From Acidimicrobiaceae bacterium (GTDB lineage Bacteria; Actinomycetota; Acidimicrobiia; Acidimicrobiales; Palsa-688): 50,065 bases of DNA. Location of the stretch: positions 34,388-84,452 of the forward strand of contig PMHH01000061.1 in assembly GCA_003156595.1 (NCBI GenBank), in the 5' to 3' direction. The notes under the pieces were generated by a model. The model saw only the letters and a list, made by a program, of their open reading frames with translations, made no database searches and was not told the DNA's origin. Shown piece by piece: positions 8,030 to 16,430 of this stretch. A program made the translations under genes and the position numbers. Each line of letters starts with the position of its first letter. The stretch's first letter is position 1.

Positions 8030-9220
8030 ATGGACTTTCACGACACCCCAGAGGAGGCCGCCTTCCGGGCCGAAGCGATCCGATTTCTCGAACGGCACGC
8101 CGTCCGCCGAGCCGAGCATGCCGAGGAGATCGTCTCGTTCTTCGAGGACGAGGGGACCGAGTCCGAGCAGCTGGACTGGGTGAAATCCTGCCGGGAGTGG
8201 CAGCACACGAAGTACGAGTCCGGGTACGCCGCCATCGCCTGGCCGACAGAATGGGGTGGTCGCGGCGGCTCCCTGATCGAGGAGCTTATCTTCGCCGAGG
8301 AAGAGCAGCGGTTCGAAGTCGAGCGGGGCGCCTTCCTCATCAGCCTCGGAATGATCGCGCCGACGATAATGGCCTACGGCACGCCAGAACAGCGGGCCCA
8401 CGTATCCCGAATCCTCTCCGGTGATGAGGTCTGGTGCCAGCTCTTCAGCGAACCGTCGGCCGGGAGCGACCTGGCCGGAATGCAGACCAAGGCCTCCTTC
8501 GAGTCCGGCGGGTGGGTCATCACGGGCCAGAAGGTGTGGACGTCCGGCGCCCACTACTCCGACTGGGGCTACCTCCTGGCCCGCTCCAACGCCAAGGTGC
8601 CCAAGCACGCCGGCCTCACCGCCTTCGTCCTTCCCATGAACACTCCAGGAGTCACCATCCGCCCACTCCGGCAGATGACGGGCGGGAGCAGCTTCAACGA
8701 GGTCTTCTTCGACGACGTCCGCTTGCCGGACACGAGCCGCCTTGGCGACCCAGGCGCGGGTTGGCGGGTTGCCCTCACCACTCTCATGAACGAGCGGGTC
8801 TCGGTCGGCGGCAATACCACGGGGTATCGAAGCTGGGGCGGCCTGCTACACCTGGCCCGCCGGACGGGCCGAGACGATGATCCCATCGTCCGCCAAAGGC
8901 TGGCTGACATCCACATCATGCTCCAAGTCCTGCGTTTCAACGGCTACCGGGCCCTGACCGCCATCTCGAAGGGCGAAAGCCCTGGCCCAGAGGGTTCGAT
9001 CTCGAAGCTGGCGTTCGTTCGGGTCACGCAGGCCATGGGCAGCTTGCTCATGGACTTGTCCGGCGCGGCCGGCACCCTCGTCTGCGACGAGAGCCAGTGG
9101 TTCCTTGGCGGGCCGGGTGTCCGAATCGGCGGCGGTACCGACGAGGTGATGCGCAACATAATCGGCGAACGAGTCCTCGGGCTCCCGCCTGAGCCCAAAC
9201 CAACCCCCGCTCATCAATAA
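8030..9220 (+). CDS. Acyl-CoA dehydrogenase
   Basis: 396-residue FAD enzyme of the acyl-CoA dehydrogenase family, introducing an alpha,beta double bond. Recognisable parts are the N-terminal helical domain, the beta-domain FSEPSAGSDLAGMQTKA and WVITGQKVWTSGAHYSDWG, and the C-terminal GGPGVRIGGGTDEVMRN. The last resembles the actinobacterial FadE groups acting on bulky or branched substrates. ATG at 8030 is seven bases after the aldehyde dehydrogenase stop. A single FadE rather than the alpha2beta2 pair of steroid side-chain enzymes. The residue acting as base is not assigned. Confidence 0.92.
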   Translation: MDFHDTPEEAAFRAEAIRFLERHAVRRAEHAEEIVSFFEDEGTESEQLDWVKSCREWQHTKYESGYAAIAWPTEWGGRGGSLIEELIFAEEEQRFEVERGAFLISLGMIAPTIMAYGTPEQRAHVSRILSGDEVWCQLFSEPSAGSDLAGMQTKASFESGGWVITGQKVWTSGAHYSDWGYLLARSNAKVPKHAGLTAFVLPMNTPGVTIRPLRQMTGGSSFNEVFFDDVRLPDTSRLGDPGAGWRVALTTLMNERVSVGGNTTGYRSWGGLLHLARRTGRDDDPIVRQRLADIHIMLQVLRFNGYRALTAISKGESPGPEGSISKLAFVRVTQAMGSLLMDLSGAAGTLVCDESQWFLGGPGVRIGGGTDEVMRNIIGERVLGLPPEPKPTPAHQ

Positions 9221-9232
9221 GGAGAGCTGAAC

Positions 9233-10690
9233 TTGCCCACCACCGCTACAGGTATCGTCGCCTACGGCACCTACGTGCCGTATTGGCGCCTGGACCGAGC
9301 GGCCATCGCCGCCACCCTTGGTGTACCAGCAGGCAAGGGGACGAGGGCGGTGGCGTCCTACGACCAGGACAGCACCACCCTCGGCGTCGAAGCAGGACGA
9401 ATCGCCATGGCAGCCCGGCCTGACGCCAACCCGCCGGACGCCATCTACTTCGCCACCGCTTCGCCTGCCTACCACGAGAAGACCAACGCCACAGCCATCC
9501 ACGCTGCCCTCTCCCTCCGGCCTGGCGCCGGCGCCTACGACTTCACCGGCGCCGTCCGCTCTGGCCACGGTGCCATGCAGGCTGGCATGGACGCGGCCGC
9601 GGCTGGTCGATCCGCGCTGGTCATCACTGCCGACGTGCGTACCGGCCTTCCGGGCGGACCGGACGAGACCACTGGAGGCGACGGGGCCGGCGCCTTCTGG
9701 TTCGGTCAGGGTCCGGACGTCATCGCTGAACCGATCGGATCGGCGTCGACATCTGAGGAGTTCCTCGACCGCTGGCGGCTTCCAGGTTCCCGGGTGGCGC
9801 AGGTATGGGAAGAACGCTTCGGGGAATACGCCCTTGTCCCTCTGGCCGAGGCTGCCATCACCGAGGCCTTCAAGGTCGCCGGAATCACCGCCGATGCGGT
9901 TGATCACCTGCTGGTGTCGGGCACCCACGCCCGAGCCGCCGGCCGGGTGGCCAAGAGCGTCGGAGCCCGACCAGAGGCGCTCGCAGCCGACACCGTGACG
10001 CCCATCATCGGCAACTCGGGCACAGCCCAGGCCAGTCTGGCCTTGGCCGCAGTGCTCGACCGGGCCGAGGCCGGTCAGGTGATCATGACCGTTTCGGTGG
10101 CCGACGGGGCCGATGTGGTGATCTGGCGGACCACGGATCAGATCGCTACCTACGCCACCCGGAGGCGGACCACCGTGGCCGCTCAGATCGCGACCGGCCG
10201 AAGCGACCTCCCCTACGCCACGTTCCTCACGTGGCGGGGCATCCTCGATCGGGAGCCACCCCGGCGACCCGATCCCGACCGGCTGGGGGCGCCGGTGGCG
10301 TTGCGGAGGGAGAGCTGGAAGTTCGGCTTCAGCGCCAGCCGTTGCACCGCGTGTGGGACCCGCCACCTCCCGCCCGCCAGGGTCTGCCTTCGGTGCCGGG
10401 TTACCGACCAGATGGTGCCGGAAGTCCTGGCCGATGTGCCGGGCACCATCGCCACGTTTACGGTAGACCGACTCTCTTACTCGCCGTCGCCGCCTGTGCT
10501 GGCGGCGGTGATCGACTTCGACGGTGGCGGCCGGCTGCAATGTGAGCTTACCGACGCCGACCCGACCAAGCTGGCGGTCGGCGACCGAGTCGAGATGACG
10601 TTCCGGCGGCTCTTTACCTCCGCCGGGATCCACAACTATTTCTGGAAGGCCCGGCCGGTCACGCCGACGGGCGCGGAGGAGGAGAACTGA
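9233..10690 (+). CDS. HMG-CoA-synthase-like (thiolase-fold) protein fused to DUF35 zinc ribbon / OB-fold
   Basis: 485 residues. Residues about 1-330 form a thiolase-fold domain like archaeal-type HMG-CoA synthase; about 355-480 form a DUF35 module with a zinc ribbon (CTACG ... CLRC) and an OB-fold ending HNYFWKARP. The stretch where KASIII/HMGS enzymes carry the nucleophilic Cys reads DFTGAVRSGHGAM, with no cysteine. DUF35 proteins bind acyl-CoA and pair with thiolase-fold enzymes, as in archaeal thiolase/HMGS complexes and the steroid aldolase Ltp2-ChsH2. TTG start at 9233 with GGAGAG eight bases upstream. The stop overlaps the start of the following thiolase by one base, so the two likely form a complex. 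Confidence 0.82.
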   Translation: MPTTATGIVAYGTYVPYWRLDRAAIAATLGVPAGKGTRAVASYDQDSTTLGVEAGRIAMAARPDANPPDAIYFATASPAYHEKTNATAIHAALSLRPGAGAYDFTGAVRSGHGAMQAGMDAAAAGRSALVITADVRTGLPGGPDETTGGDGAGAFWFGQGPDVIAEPIGSASTSEEFLDRWRLPGSRVAQVWEERFGEYALVPLAEAAITEAFKVAGITADAVDHLLVSGTHARAAGRVAKSVGARPEALAADTVTPIIGNSGTAQASLALAAVLDRAEAGQVIMTVSVADGADVVIWRTTDQIATYATRRRTTVAAQIATGRSDLPYATFLTWRGILDREPPRRPDPDRLGAPVALRRESWKFGFSASRCTACGTRHLPPARVCLRCRVTDQMVPEVLADVPGTIATFTVDRLSYSPSPPVLAAVIDFDGGGRLQCELTDADPTKLAVGDRVEMTFRRLFTSAGIHNYFWKARPVTPTGAEEEN

Positions 10691-11889
10691 TGGCATCGAA
10701 CGGGATACGCGACCGAGTAGCGATCATCGGAATGGGGTGCACCCCCTTCGGCGAGCATTGGGACAAGGGTGTCGACGATCTCTGCGTCGACAGCGCCAAC
10801 CTCGCCGTTTCCTCCGCCGGGATCGAGATAGATGACGTCGATGCCTTCTGGCTCGGGACGGCTTCATCGGGGATCAGCGGTCTCACCTTGTCCAAGCCGC
10901 TCAAGCTCGACTACAAGCCGGTTACCCGGGTGGAGAACTTCTGCGCCACCGGATCAGAGGCGTTTCGCAACGCCTGCTACGCGGTGGCGTCCGGCGCCTA
11001 CGACATGGTGATGTCGCTCGGGGTGGAGAAGCTCAAGGACAGCGGCTACTCAGGTCTGACCGGAAGCTTCCCGCCCGACGACGGCAGCGATATCCCGCTC
11101 GCTCCCCCGGCCGCCTTCGCCCTTCTCGCTCCCGCCTACGCGGATCGGTACGGCGTCGATCAGTCCGAGCTGAAAGAGGTCTTCACCCGCATCGCCTGGA
11201 AGAACCACCACAACGGGTCTCTCAACCCACTGGCCCAATACCGCAAAGAGGTATCCAAAGAGACCATCGCCTGCTCGCCGCTGGTGGCCGGGGCGCTGGG
11301 GATATTTGACTGTTCTGGGGTCGCGGATGGCTCCGCGGCGGCGATCATCGTGAGGGCCGAGGACGCCCACCGGTATACCGAGAAGCCTCTCTATGTCAAG
11401 GCCTTGTCATTCGTCGCCGGACCTGCGACAGGGACGATGGACCCCGAGTACGGCTACATCAGTTTCCCCGAGGTGGTGCGCACCGCGGCTGATGCGTACA
11501 GCCAGGCCGGGGTTACCGACCCTCGGGCCGAGATCGCCATGGCCGAGGTGCACGACTGCTTCACTCCGACGGAGATGATCCTCATGGAGGACCTGGGTTT
11601 CTCGGAGCGGGGCCAGGCGTGGAAAGACTGTCTCGCCGGCGCCTTCGACCTCGACGGCGAGCTGGCGGTCAACCCCGACGGGGGGCTGAAGAGCTTCGGG
11701 CATCCCGTGGGCGCCTCGGGCCTCCGGATGCTCTACGAGTGCTGGCTGCAGCTGCGGGGCGAAGCTCCCGACGCGCGGCGGGTGCAGGCCATCGACCGGG
11801 GCCGGAAGCTCGGCCTCACCCACAATCTCGGTGGCTGGCCCGGCGCGTGCGTGAGCTTTGTGGCCCTGGTCGGCAACGAGTTGGGCTAG
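10690..11889 (+). CDS. Thiolase-like protein (SCP2-thiolase / Ltp type)
   Basis: 399-residue thiolase-superfamily protein. The nucleophilic cysteine position is filled (Cys85 in ENFCATGSEA) and the GHPVGASG histidine is present (His338). The second cysteine motif is HNLGGWPGACVSF rather than the CxGxG of biosynthetic thiolases, which places it with the SCP2-thiolase/lipid-transfer Ltp group. Such enzymes cleave beta-ketoacyl-CoA or act as retro-aldolases together with a DUF35 partner; that partner is encoded immediately upstream with a one-base overlap. Convergent with the CoA-transferase at 11886, sharing the CTAG stop. Confidence 0.88.
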   Translation: MASNGIRDRVAIIGMGCTPFGEHWDKGVDDLCVDSANLAVSSAGIEIDDVDAFWLGTASSGISGLTLSKPLKLDYKPVTRVENFCATGSEAFRNACYAVASGAYDMVMSLGVEKLKDSGYSGLTGSFPPDDGSDIPLAPPAAFALLAPAYADRYGVDQSELKEVFTRIAWKNHHNGSLNPLAQYRKEVSKETIACSPLVAGALGIFDCSGVADGSAAAIIVRAEDAHRYTEKPLYVKALSFVAGPATGTMDPEYGYISFPEVVRTAADAYSQAGVTDPRAEIAMAEVHDCFTPTEMILMEDLGFSERGQAWKDCLAGAFDLDGELAVNPDGGLKSFGHPVGASGLRMLYECWLQLRGEAPDARRVQAIDRGRKLGLTHNLGGWPGACVSFVALVGNELG

Positions 11890-13091
11890 CTGATTGCTGC
11901 GATCACACCTGCAGCCTTGAGGCGGGCTTGGGCCGCCTCGTCGTAGCCGAGTCCCCTCATGATCTCGAGCGTCTGCTCGCCGAGCACAGGGGGCGGCAAG
12001 GCGACGCTCCATTCCGCGCCCATCATCCGGACCGGGACCGTGACAAAGCGGAGGCCCTGGTATCGGGGATCGTCGCTCTGGGCGAACATCTGACGGGCCT
12101 CGGCGTGAGGATTGTCCGGCAGGTCACTTGGTTCGAGGACAGGGGAGACGGGAACGTCGGCGGCTAGGAGCGTCTGCATCCAATCATCGAGGGTGCGGGT
12201 GCGCATCACCGTTTCGATGTCTTCCCGCAGGGTCTGGTCGCTCTCTCCGTAGTCCATGGGACCGTCGTAGCAACCCCGTTCGGCCCACTCCTCCTTATCC
12301 GCTGCCCGGCAGAACGCGACCCAGAACTTCTTCTCGATCGGGCAGATGAGCAGCACCTTGTCGTCCTTGGTGCCATAGACGTTGTACTTGGGCCCGGGCC
12401 CTCCCGGGCGCAACGGGTGATCGAACGTGTCGTCCGGTCCCAAGTTGAGCGCCGGCGGAATGGCGCTGTTGGCGGCCACCGCCCCGTCCCAGCAGGAGAT
12501 GTCGAGATACGTGCCCTCGCCGGTCACGCTCCGGCGATACAGGGCGGCCGCGACGGCAAGGGCGGCATTGGCCCCGCCCATCTCCAATCCCAGCGCGGAG
12601 GCCATGGCGATCTCCGGGCGCCCATCCGAATTCCGTTCGATGTGGAGCAGCCCGCCGGCGGCGTCGATGTTCATGCCGTGCGACGGCAGGTCCCGGTAGG
12701 GGCCGGTGAGGCCATAGCCCGTGACCGAGCAGTAGATGATGTCGGGTTTGGCCCGGCGCACCGACTCGTAGTCGAGTCCGAGCCGTTCAAAGGTTCCCGG
12801 CTTGGATAGCTCGACGATCACATCGGACGTGGCCAGCAGCTCGAAGAAGATCCGCCGTCCCTCGTCGGACTTCAGGTTGAGGCCCAGGCTCTTCTTGTTG
12901 CGGTTGAGCATCAGGTAAAAGAGACCTATCCCGTGCTCGGAAGAGATCGGTGGCAGGCCTCGCAGATAGTCGCCGTAGGGGGGTTCCTCGATCTTGATGA
13001 CCTCAGCCCCGAGATCGGCCAGTCGCATCGTCGCGGCCACTCCCAGGCGGCAGAGATCCAAGACGCGGACTCCCTCGAGCAGCGGGATCAT
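11886..13091 (-). CDS. CaiB/BaiF family CoA-transferase or acyl-CoA racemase
   Basis: 401-residue single-domain class III CoA-transferase / alpha-methylacyl-CoA racemase family protein, opening GVRVLDLCRLGVAATMRLADLGAEVIKIEEP. Domain order and length match the family. The catalytic-Asp segment reads SALGLEMGGANAAL, so glutamate stands where racemases and transferases have aspartate; activity is therefore uncertain. Start ATG overlaps the SDR stop by 4 bases, making it the last gene of an SCP2-AveC-SDR-CoA-transferase operon. Could epimerise a 2-methyl-branched acyl-CoA or transfer CoA. Confidence 0.86.
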   Translation of the reverse strand: MIPLLEGVRVLDLCRLGVAATMRLADLGAEVIKIEEPPYGDYLRGLPPISSEHGIGLFYLMLNRNKKSLGLNLKSDEGRRIFFELLATSDVIVELSKPGTFERLGLDYESVRRAKPDIIYCSVTGYGLTGPYRDLPSHGMNIDAAGGLLHIERNSDGRPEIAMASALGLEMGGANAALAVAAALYRRSVTGEGTYLDISCWDGAVAANSAIPPALNLGPDDTFDHPLRPGGPGPKYNVYGTKDDKVLLICPIEKKFWVAFCRAADKEEWAERGCYDGPMDYGESDQTLREDIETVMRTRTLDDWMQTLLAADVPVSPVLEPSDLPDNPHAEARQMFAQSDDPRYQGLRFVTVPVRMMGAEWSVALPPPVLGEQTLEIMRGLGYDEAAQARLKAAGVIAAIS

Positions 13092-14020
13092 GAACGCGCT
13101 GCTGGCTGCTCGATACGGAACTCGACCTTGGGGACTGGGGGCGGATCAGTGGAGCGCCCCGCGAAGAGCTCGATCCTGGCTTTGGCCAGCTCATCGACCG
13201 ACCAGCGCCCATCCGTGGTGACCTTGTTGACCGAGACCCACGGCTGCAGCAATTCGACCGTCCCGCCGTAAAGGAGGAAGGTCTGCCCGCTGATGTCGGC
13301 CGCTTCGTCGCCGGCCAGGTAGGCAACCCAGGGGGCCACGTTGTCTGGATGGTATACGTCGAAGGCCCCGTCTGCTGGGGCCCCGAAGACCTCCTCGGTC
13401 ATACGGGTCCTAGCTCTGGGGCAGATGGCGTTGCACGTCACGCCGTACCTGGCCATCTCCCGGGCCACGATAATGCTCATGCCGGCGATGCCGGACTTGG
13501 CCGCTCCGTAGTTGGACTGGCCCGGGTTGCCGTAGAGGCCCGATGTCGACGACGTCAGGATGATCCGACCGCCTGCGGCCTCTCCCGATTCCTTGGCCCG
13601 CTTGCGCCAGTAGGCCGTGGCAAACCGGACCGGCACGAAATGGCCCTTGAGGTGGACCCGCATGACCGCGTCCCAGTCGTCCTCGCCCAAGTTGAAGATC
13701 ACCCGGTCCCGGAGAATCCCCGCATTGCAGACAAGCACGTCGAGGCGGCCGAAGGTTTCGATGGCCTGCTCGATCAGACGCTGGCCGCCGATCCAGTCGG
13801 CCACGTCGTCGTAGTTGGCGATCGCCGTTCCGCCGAGAGAGGTGATCTCTTTTACCACCTCTTCAGCCGGCCCGCCCTGCTGGCCCTGCCCGTCCCGCTC
13901 CGACCCGAGATCATTGACGACGACCGCGGCGCCTTCGGAGGCCAGCAGCATGGCCTCGCCCCGGCCCACTCCCCGGGCCGCGCCCGTGACGATCGCTACT
14001 TTCCCGTCGAGTGAGCCCAT
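13088..14020 (-). CDS. Short-chain dehydrogenase/reductase, 17beta-HSD4 / MFE-2 type
   Basis: 310-residue SDR. NAD-binding TGAARGVGRG at residues 12-21, NAG at the end of beta-4, catalytic Ser in TSSTSG and the YGAAK Tyr/Lys pair are all present. The VNDLGSERDGQGQ insertion and the C-terminal tail are typical of the (R)-3-hydroxyacyl-CoA dehydrogenase half of peroxisomal multifunctional enzyme 2, so oxidation of a 3-hydroxyacyl-CoA is likely. Paralogue at 43660. It sits 21 bases after the AveC-like gene and overlaps the CoA-transferase start by 4 bases. Confidence 0.9.
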   Translation of the reverse strand: MGSLDGKVAIVTGAARGVGRGEAMLLASEGAAVVVNDLGSERDGQGQQGGPAEEVVKEITSLGGTAIANYDDVADWIGGQRLIEQAIETFGRLDVLVCNAGILRDRVIFNLGEDDWDAVMRVHLKGHFVPVRFATAYWRKRAKESGEAAGGRIILTSSTSGLYGNPGQSNYGAAKSGIAGMSIIVAREMARYGVTCNAICPRARTRMTEEVFGAPADGAFDVYHPDNVAPWVAYLAGDEAADISGQTFLLYGGTVELLQPWVSVNKVTTDGRWSVDELAKARIELFAGRSTDPPPVPKVEFRIEQPAARS

Positions 14021-14041
14021 CTCAAGAGGTGTCCTTTCGGT

Positions 14042-15115
14042 TCAAGGGGAGTGCCCGGGCAACGAGTGGCGGCCAGGCAGGCGGAAGCCCGGGTCACCGG
14101 GGCAGGTCCCGTATCGGGTACCGGTGACTCCCGGGGCGTTGCACACGTCGTTGAGCAGGTAGGCCGGAATCTTCGGCCAGGCGGACTGGTAGGGGCCGTA
14201 TGCGAAGTCGGGAACGGAGGCGGGGATCCAGACGATGAACTGCATGACCGCGTAGAGGGCAAGGAAGATGATCACGCGCTGGCGCCGAGGCGAATAGTGC
14301 TCCAAGTTGCGTTCCACCAAGGTACGGCCGGAATCGTCCCTGAAGACTCGCACCGCGGCCGGGAGCGAGAAGAACAAGGCGCCGGCCAAAGCCTCGGGGT
14401 AAGCGAATCGCAGCCCGGTGCCGACGTTGAGGGAGAGCCACGACGGGGCCGTATAGCTCCACAGGCCCAGGGAGATGCAGACCGGTTCGAGCGCCAGGTC
14501 GATGACCAGTCCGCTCAGCACGAGCAAAAGGAGCAACTTGGCTGTAGAAATGCCCGGCCAGCGCGTCCGGACCCACCGGATCGGCCGCTCGGCCACGATG
14601 GCGATGCCGAGAAGTCCGAAAGCTTCCAGGGGGAAGAGGAACAGAAATGGATCGGGTACCCGGCCGCAGTCGGGGTTGACAACGAGCGGCATGTGTCCGC
14701 ACATGTTGTTGAGATTGACGAAGTTGGAGCTAAACAGGAATGTCGGCTCGAAGAAGTTGACACCGACGTCGCTCCAGCACATGGTGGCTGCGGCGATGCA
14801 GAACATGGCGTCGAAGGTCAGGCGGCGCTCCTGGATGACCTCGCGCCCGACGTGGATCATGACGGGTATAGCTACCGCGACCGAGAGTCCCTCCAGGATG
14901 TGCGCCGCGATCCAGTCGGTCGATCCGGAGGTCTGAAATTGGGTGACCTCGTGCGGGTGGCCCGTAGCCCAGGCCACGATCGTCCAGGCCTCCCAGAACA
15001 GCACGGGCACCCCGATGAGCGCGAGGTACTGCGGCCATGACCAGTGCCCAGACCTCGGGGCGACGGCGGGCGTCCGAAGCGAATCCAGGACCGCCGCGTC
15101 ACCGGAACGGGCCAT
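14042..15115 (-). CDS. AveC-family ('spirocyclase') membrane protein, copy 1 (divergent)
   Basis: 357-residue polytopic membrane protein, seven or so hydrophobic segments. It aligns with the other four AveC-like proteins of the window through the SW/CW-SDVGVNFFEP segment (equivalent of WQDPxxNY), the FRDDSGRTLVERNLEHY loop and a C-terminal cysteine pair (LNDVCNAPG ... YGTCPG). It is clearly more divergent than copies 2, 4 and 5. The named member, AveC of Streptomyces avermitilis, acts on the avermectin spiroketal; no polyketide genes are near. It follows SCP2 by 6 bases and precedes the SDR, so it belongs to a beta-oxidation operon. Confidence 0.75.
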   Translation of the reverse strand: MARSGDAAVLDSLRTPAVAPRSGHWSWPQYLALIGVPVLFWEAWTIVAWATGHPHEVTQFQTSGSTDWIAAHILEGLSVAVAIPVMIHVGREVIQERRLTFDAMFCIAAATMCWSDVGVNFFEPTFLFSSNFVNLNNMCGHMPLVVNPDCGRVPDPFLFLFPLEAFGLLGIAIVAERPIRWVRTRWPGISTAKLLLLLVLSGLVIDLALEPVCISLGLWSYTAPSWLSLNVGTGLRFAYPEALAGALFFSLPAAVRVFRDDSGRTLVERNLEHYSPRRQRVIIFLALYAVMQFIVWIPASVPDFAYGPYQSAWPKIPAYLLNDVCNAPGVTGTRYGTCPGDPGFRLPGRHSLPGHSP

Positions 15116-15121
15116 GTGGCG

Positions 15122-15505
15122 TTATACCAGCTCGACACCCGACATGGCGTCGAGCACCTTGGTGAAGGCCTTCATGTGCTTCATGAGCGCGGCCAGGTTG
15201 CCGTCCACCTTCAGCTTGCCCCTGGTGATCGCCATCATGGGGTTGGTCTTGCCCTCCAAGAGGGATCGCCACGTGTCGGGTGCGGCCGCCAGATCGAAAT
15301 CCACGGACCGGTCGTCAGGGCCAGCCTCTCGGACCTCGGTGATCTTCCCTTCGTCGAAGTTGACGAAGAAGACCTTGTTGATCGGTTCCTTGTAGGTGAA
15401 GGTCATCTTGTAGGTGATGCCCTTGCCCGTCTCCGCCCACTCGGGGTCGTTGTCCAGGGCCTTGGCCATCTCTTCGTAGACCTCGACAGTTCCGAACTTG
15501 GCCAT
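15122..15505 (-). CDS. SCP2 sterol-carrier-domain protein
   Basis: 127-residue soluble protein made of one SCP2 domain, with the family's alternating beta strands (GITYKMTFTYKEPINKVFF, EGKITEVREA) and C-terminal helices (GNLAALMKHMKAFTKVLDAM). SCP2 domains bind acyl-CoAs, sterols and other hydrophobic ligands in an open tunnel. As first gene of an operon with an AveC-like membrane protein, an SDR and a CoA-transferase it probably carries the hydrophobic intermediate. Start ATG is preceded by GGGGGAG. A promoter with the GTAA-N4-TTAC operator lies about 30-70 bases upstream. Confidence 0.88.
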   Translation of the reverse strand: MAKFGTVEVYEEMAKALDNDPEWAETGKGITYKMTFTYKEPINKVFFVNFDEGKITEVREAGPDDRSVDFDLAAAPDTWRSLLEGKTNPMMAITRGKLKVDGNLAALMKHMKAFTKVLDAMSGVELV

Positions 15506-15535
15506 TGTTCTCCCCCAGATAGCGGTCGTCGTGCG

Positions 15536-15577
15536 AGCCTAGAGCCGACGCGTGCGCACCGTCAAGTAACTATTTAC
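15536..15577 (-). promoter_or_regulatory. Promoter and GTAA-N4-TTAC operator of the SCP2-AveC operon
   Basis: On the minus strand GTAAATAGTTAC (15566-15577) is followed directly by TTGACG (15560-15565), an 18-base spacer and TAGGCT (15536-15541). The operator, its abutment to the -35 and the -10 closely match the promoters at 22591 and 42464. This separates the SCP2 operon from the AAA gene upstream. Confidence 0.6.
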
Positions 15578-15596
15578 ATTACATTGGGCAGCGGCG

Positions 15597-16430
15597 TCAA
15601 ACTCCCGACAGGTAGCTGTCGATCATGGTGATGAGGCCGTCGCGGAGAGCCCGATCGTCGGTCAGGGGACCGGCGATGGCCGCTATGGCGGCTTGCCGAG
15701 GCGACAGCCCATGGGCCATCAGTCTTCCTGCCGCGATGAGTGTCCGGGTGGACGCCACCTCTTTGAGGTCGCTGTCCTGAAGACGACGGATGGCCTGACC
15801 GAACGATATGAGCCGGTCGGCCAGGGAGCCGTCGACACCTGACTCGTGCAGCAAGATATTGCGTTCTATCTCGGCTGGGGGGAAGCCCAACTCGATGGCT
15901 ACCATGCGCTGGCGGGTCGATACCTTGAGGTCCTTGAGGACGCTCTGGTAGCCCGGGTTGTAGGAGACGACCAGCCCGAATCCGTCGGCGGCAGGGAGGC
16001 GGATGCCGCCTTGCCGCTCGAGGGTCAATTCCCGGCGGTGGTCAGCCAGGGGATGGATGGCGACGATGCTGTCCTGGCGGGCTTCCACGATCTCGTCGAG
16101 GTAGCAGATCCCACCCTGGCGGACCGCGTGAGTCAAGGGACCGTCGACCCATACGGTCTCGCCGCCCGTGAGGATGTAGCGGCCGACGAGGTCGGCGGTA
16201 GTTATGTCCTCGTGGCACGAGACGGTGAAGAGCGGTACCCCGAAGCGGTACGCCATGTGCTCGACCAGACGGGTCTTCCCGCAGCCCGTTGGGCCCTTGA
16301 GCATGACCGAGAGCTTCGCCTTCCAGGCGGATTCGAAGATCTCGACTTCCTCCGCGACCGGCAGGTAAAAGGGCTCACCGCCGGCTGCATCGGAGTGGCT
16401 GACTATGTCGGCCTCCTCGGTAGCGGTCAT
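15597..16430 (-). CDS. MoxR-class AAA+ ATPase (NorQ/CbbQ-like)
   Basis: 277-residue AAA+ ATPase. Walker A GPTGCGKT at residues 46-53, Walker B CYLDE at 109-113, sensor SYNPGYQ near 150, and a C-terminal lid that ends LSGV. Overall it matches the NirQ/NorQ/CbbQ branch of MoxR ATPases, which remodel or activate a metalloenzyme or oligomer together with a VWA-domain partner. Its likely partner is encoded three genes upstream (19191-20999). Start overlaps the end of AveC copy 2 by 4 bases, so the AveC-like protein is a strong candidate client or co-component. No nitric-oxide reductase or Rubisco is nearby. Confidence 0.88.
   Translation of the reverse strand: MTATEEADIVSHSDAAGGEPFYLPVAEEVEIFESAWKAKLSVMLKGPTGCGKTRLVEHMAYRFGVPLFTVSCHEDITTADLVGRYILTGGETVWVDGPLTHAVRQGGICYLDEIVEARQDSIVAIHPLADHRRELTLERQGGIRLPAADGFGLVVSYNPGYQSVLKDLKVSTRQRMVAIELGFPPAEIERNILLHESGVDGSLADRLISFGQAIRRLQDSDLKEVASTRTLIAAGRLMAHGLSPRQAAIAAIAGPLTDDRALRDGLITMIDSYLSGV

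Noticed and set aside
8846-10696. 616-codon open frame on the minus strand
   Set aside because: Antisense to the acyl-CoA dehydrogenase end and the HMGS-like/DUF35 gene; its translation is low-complexity Gly/Arg/Val without any domain, a common by-product of high GC.
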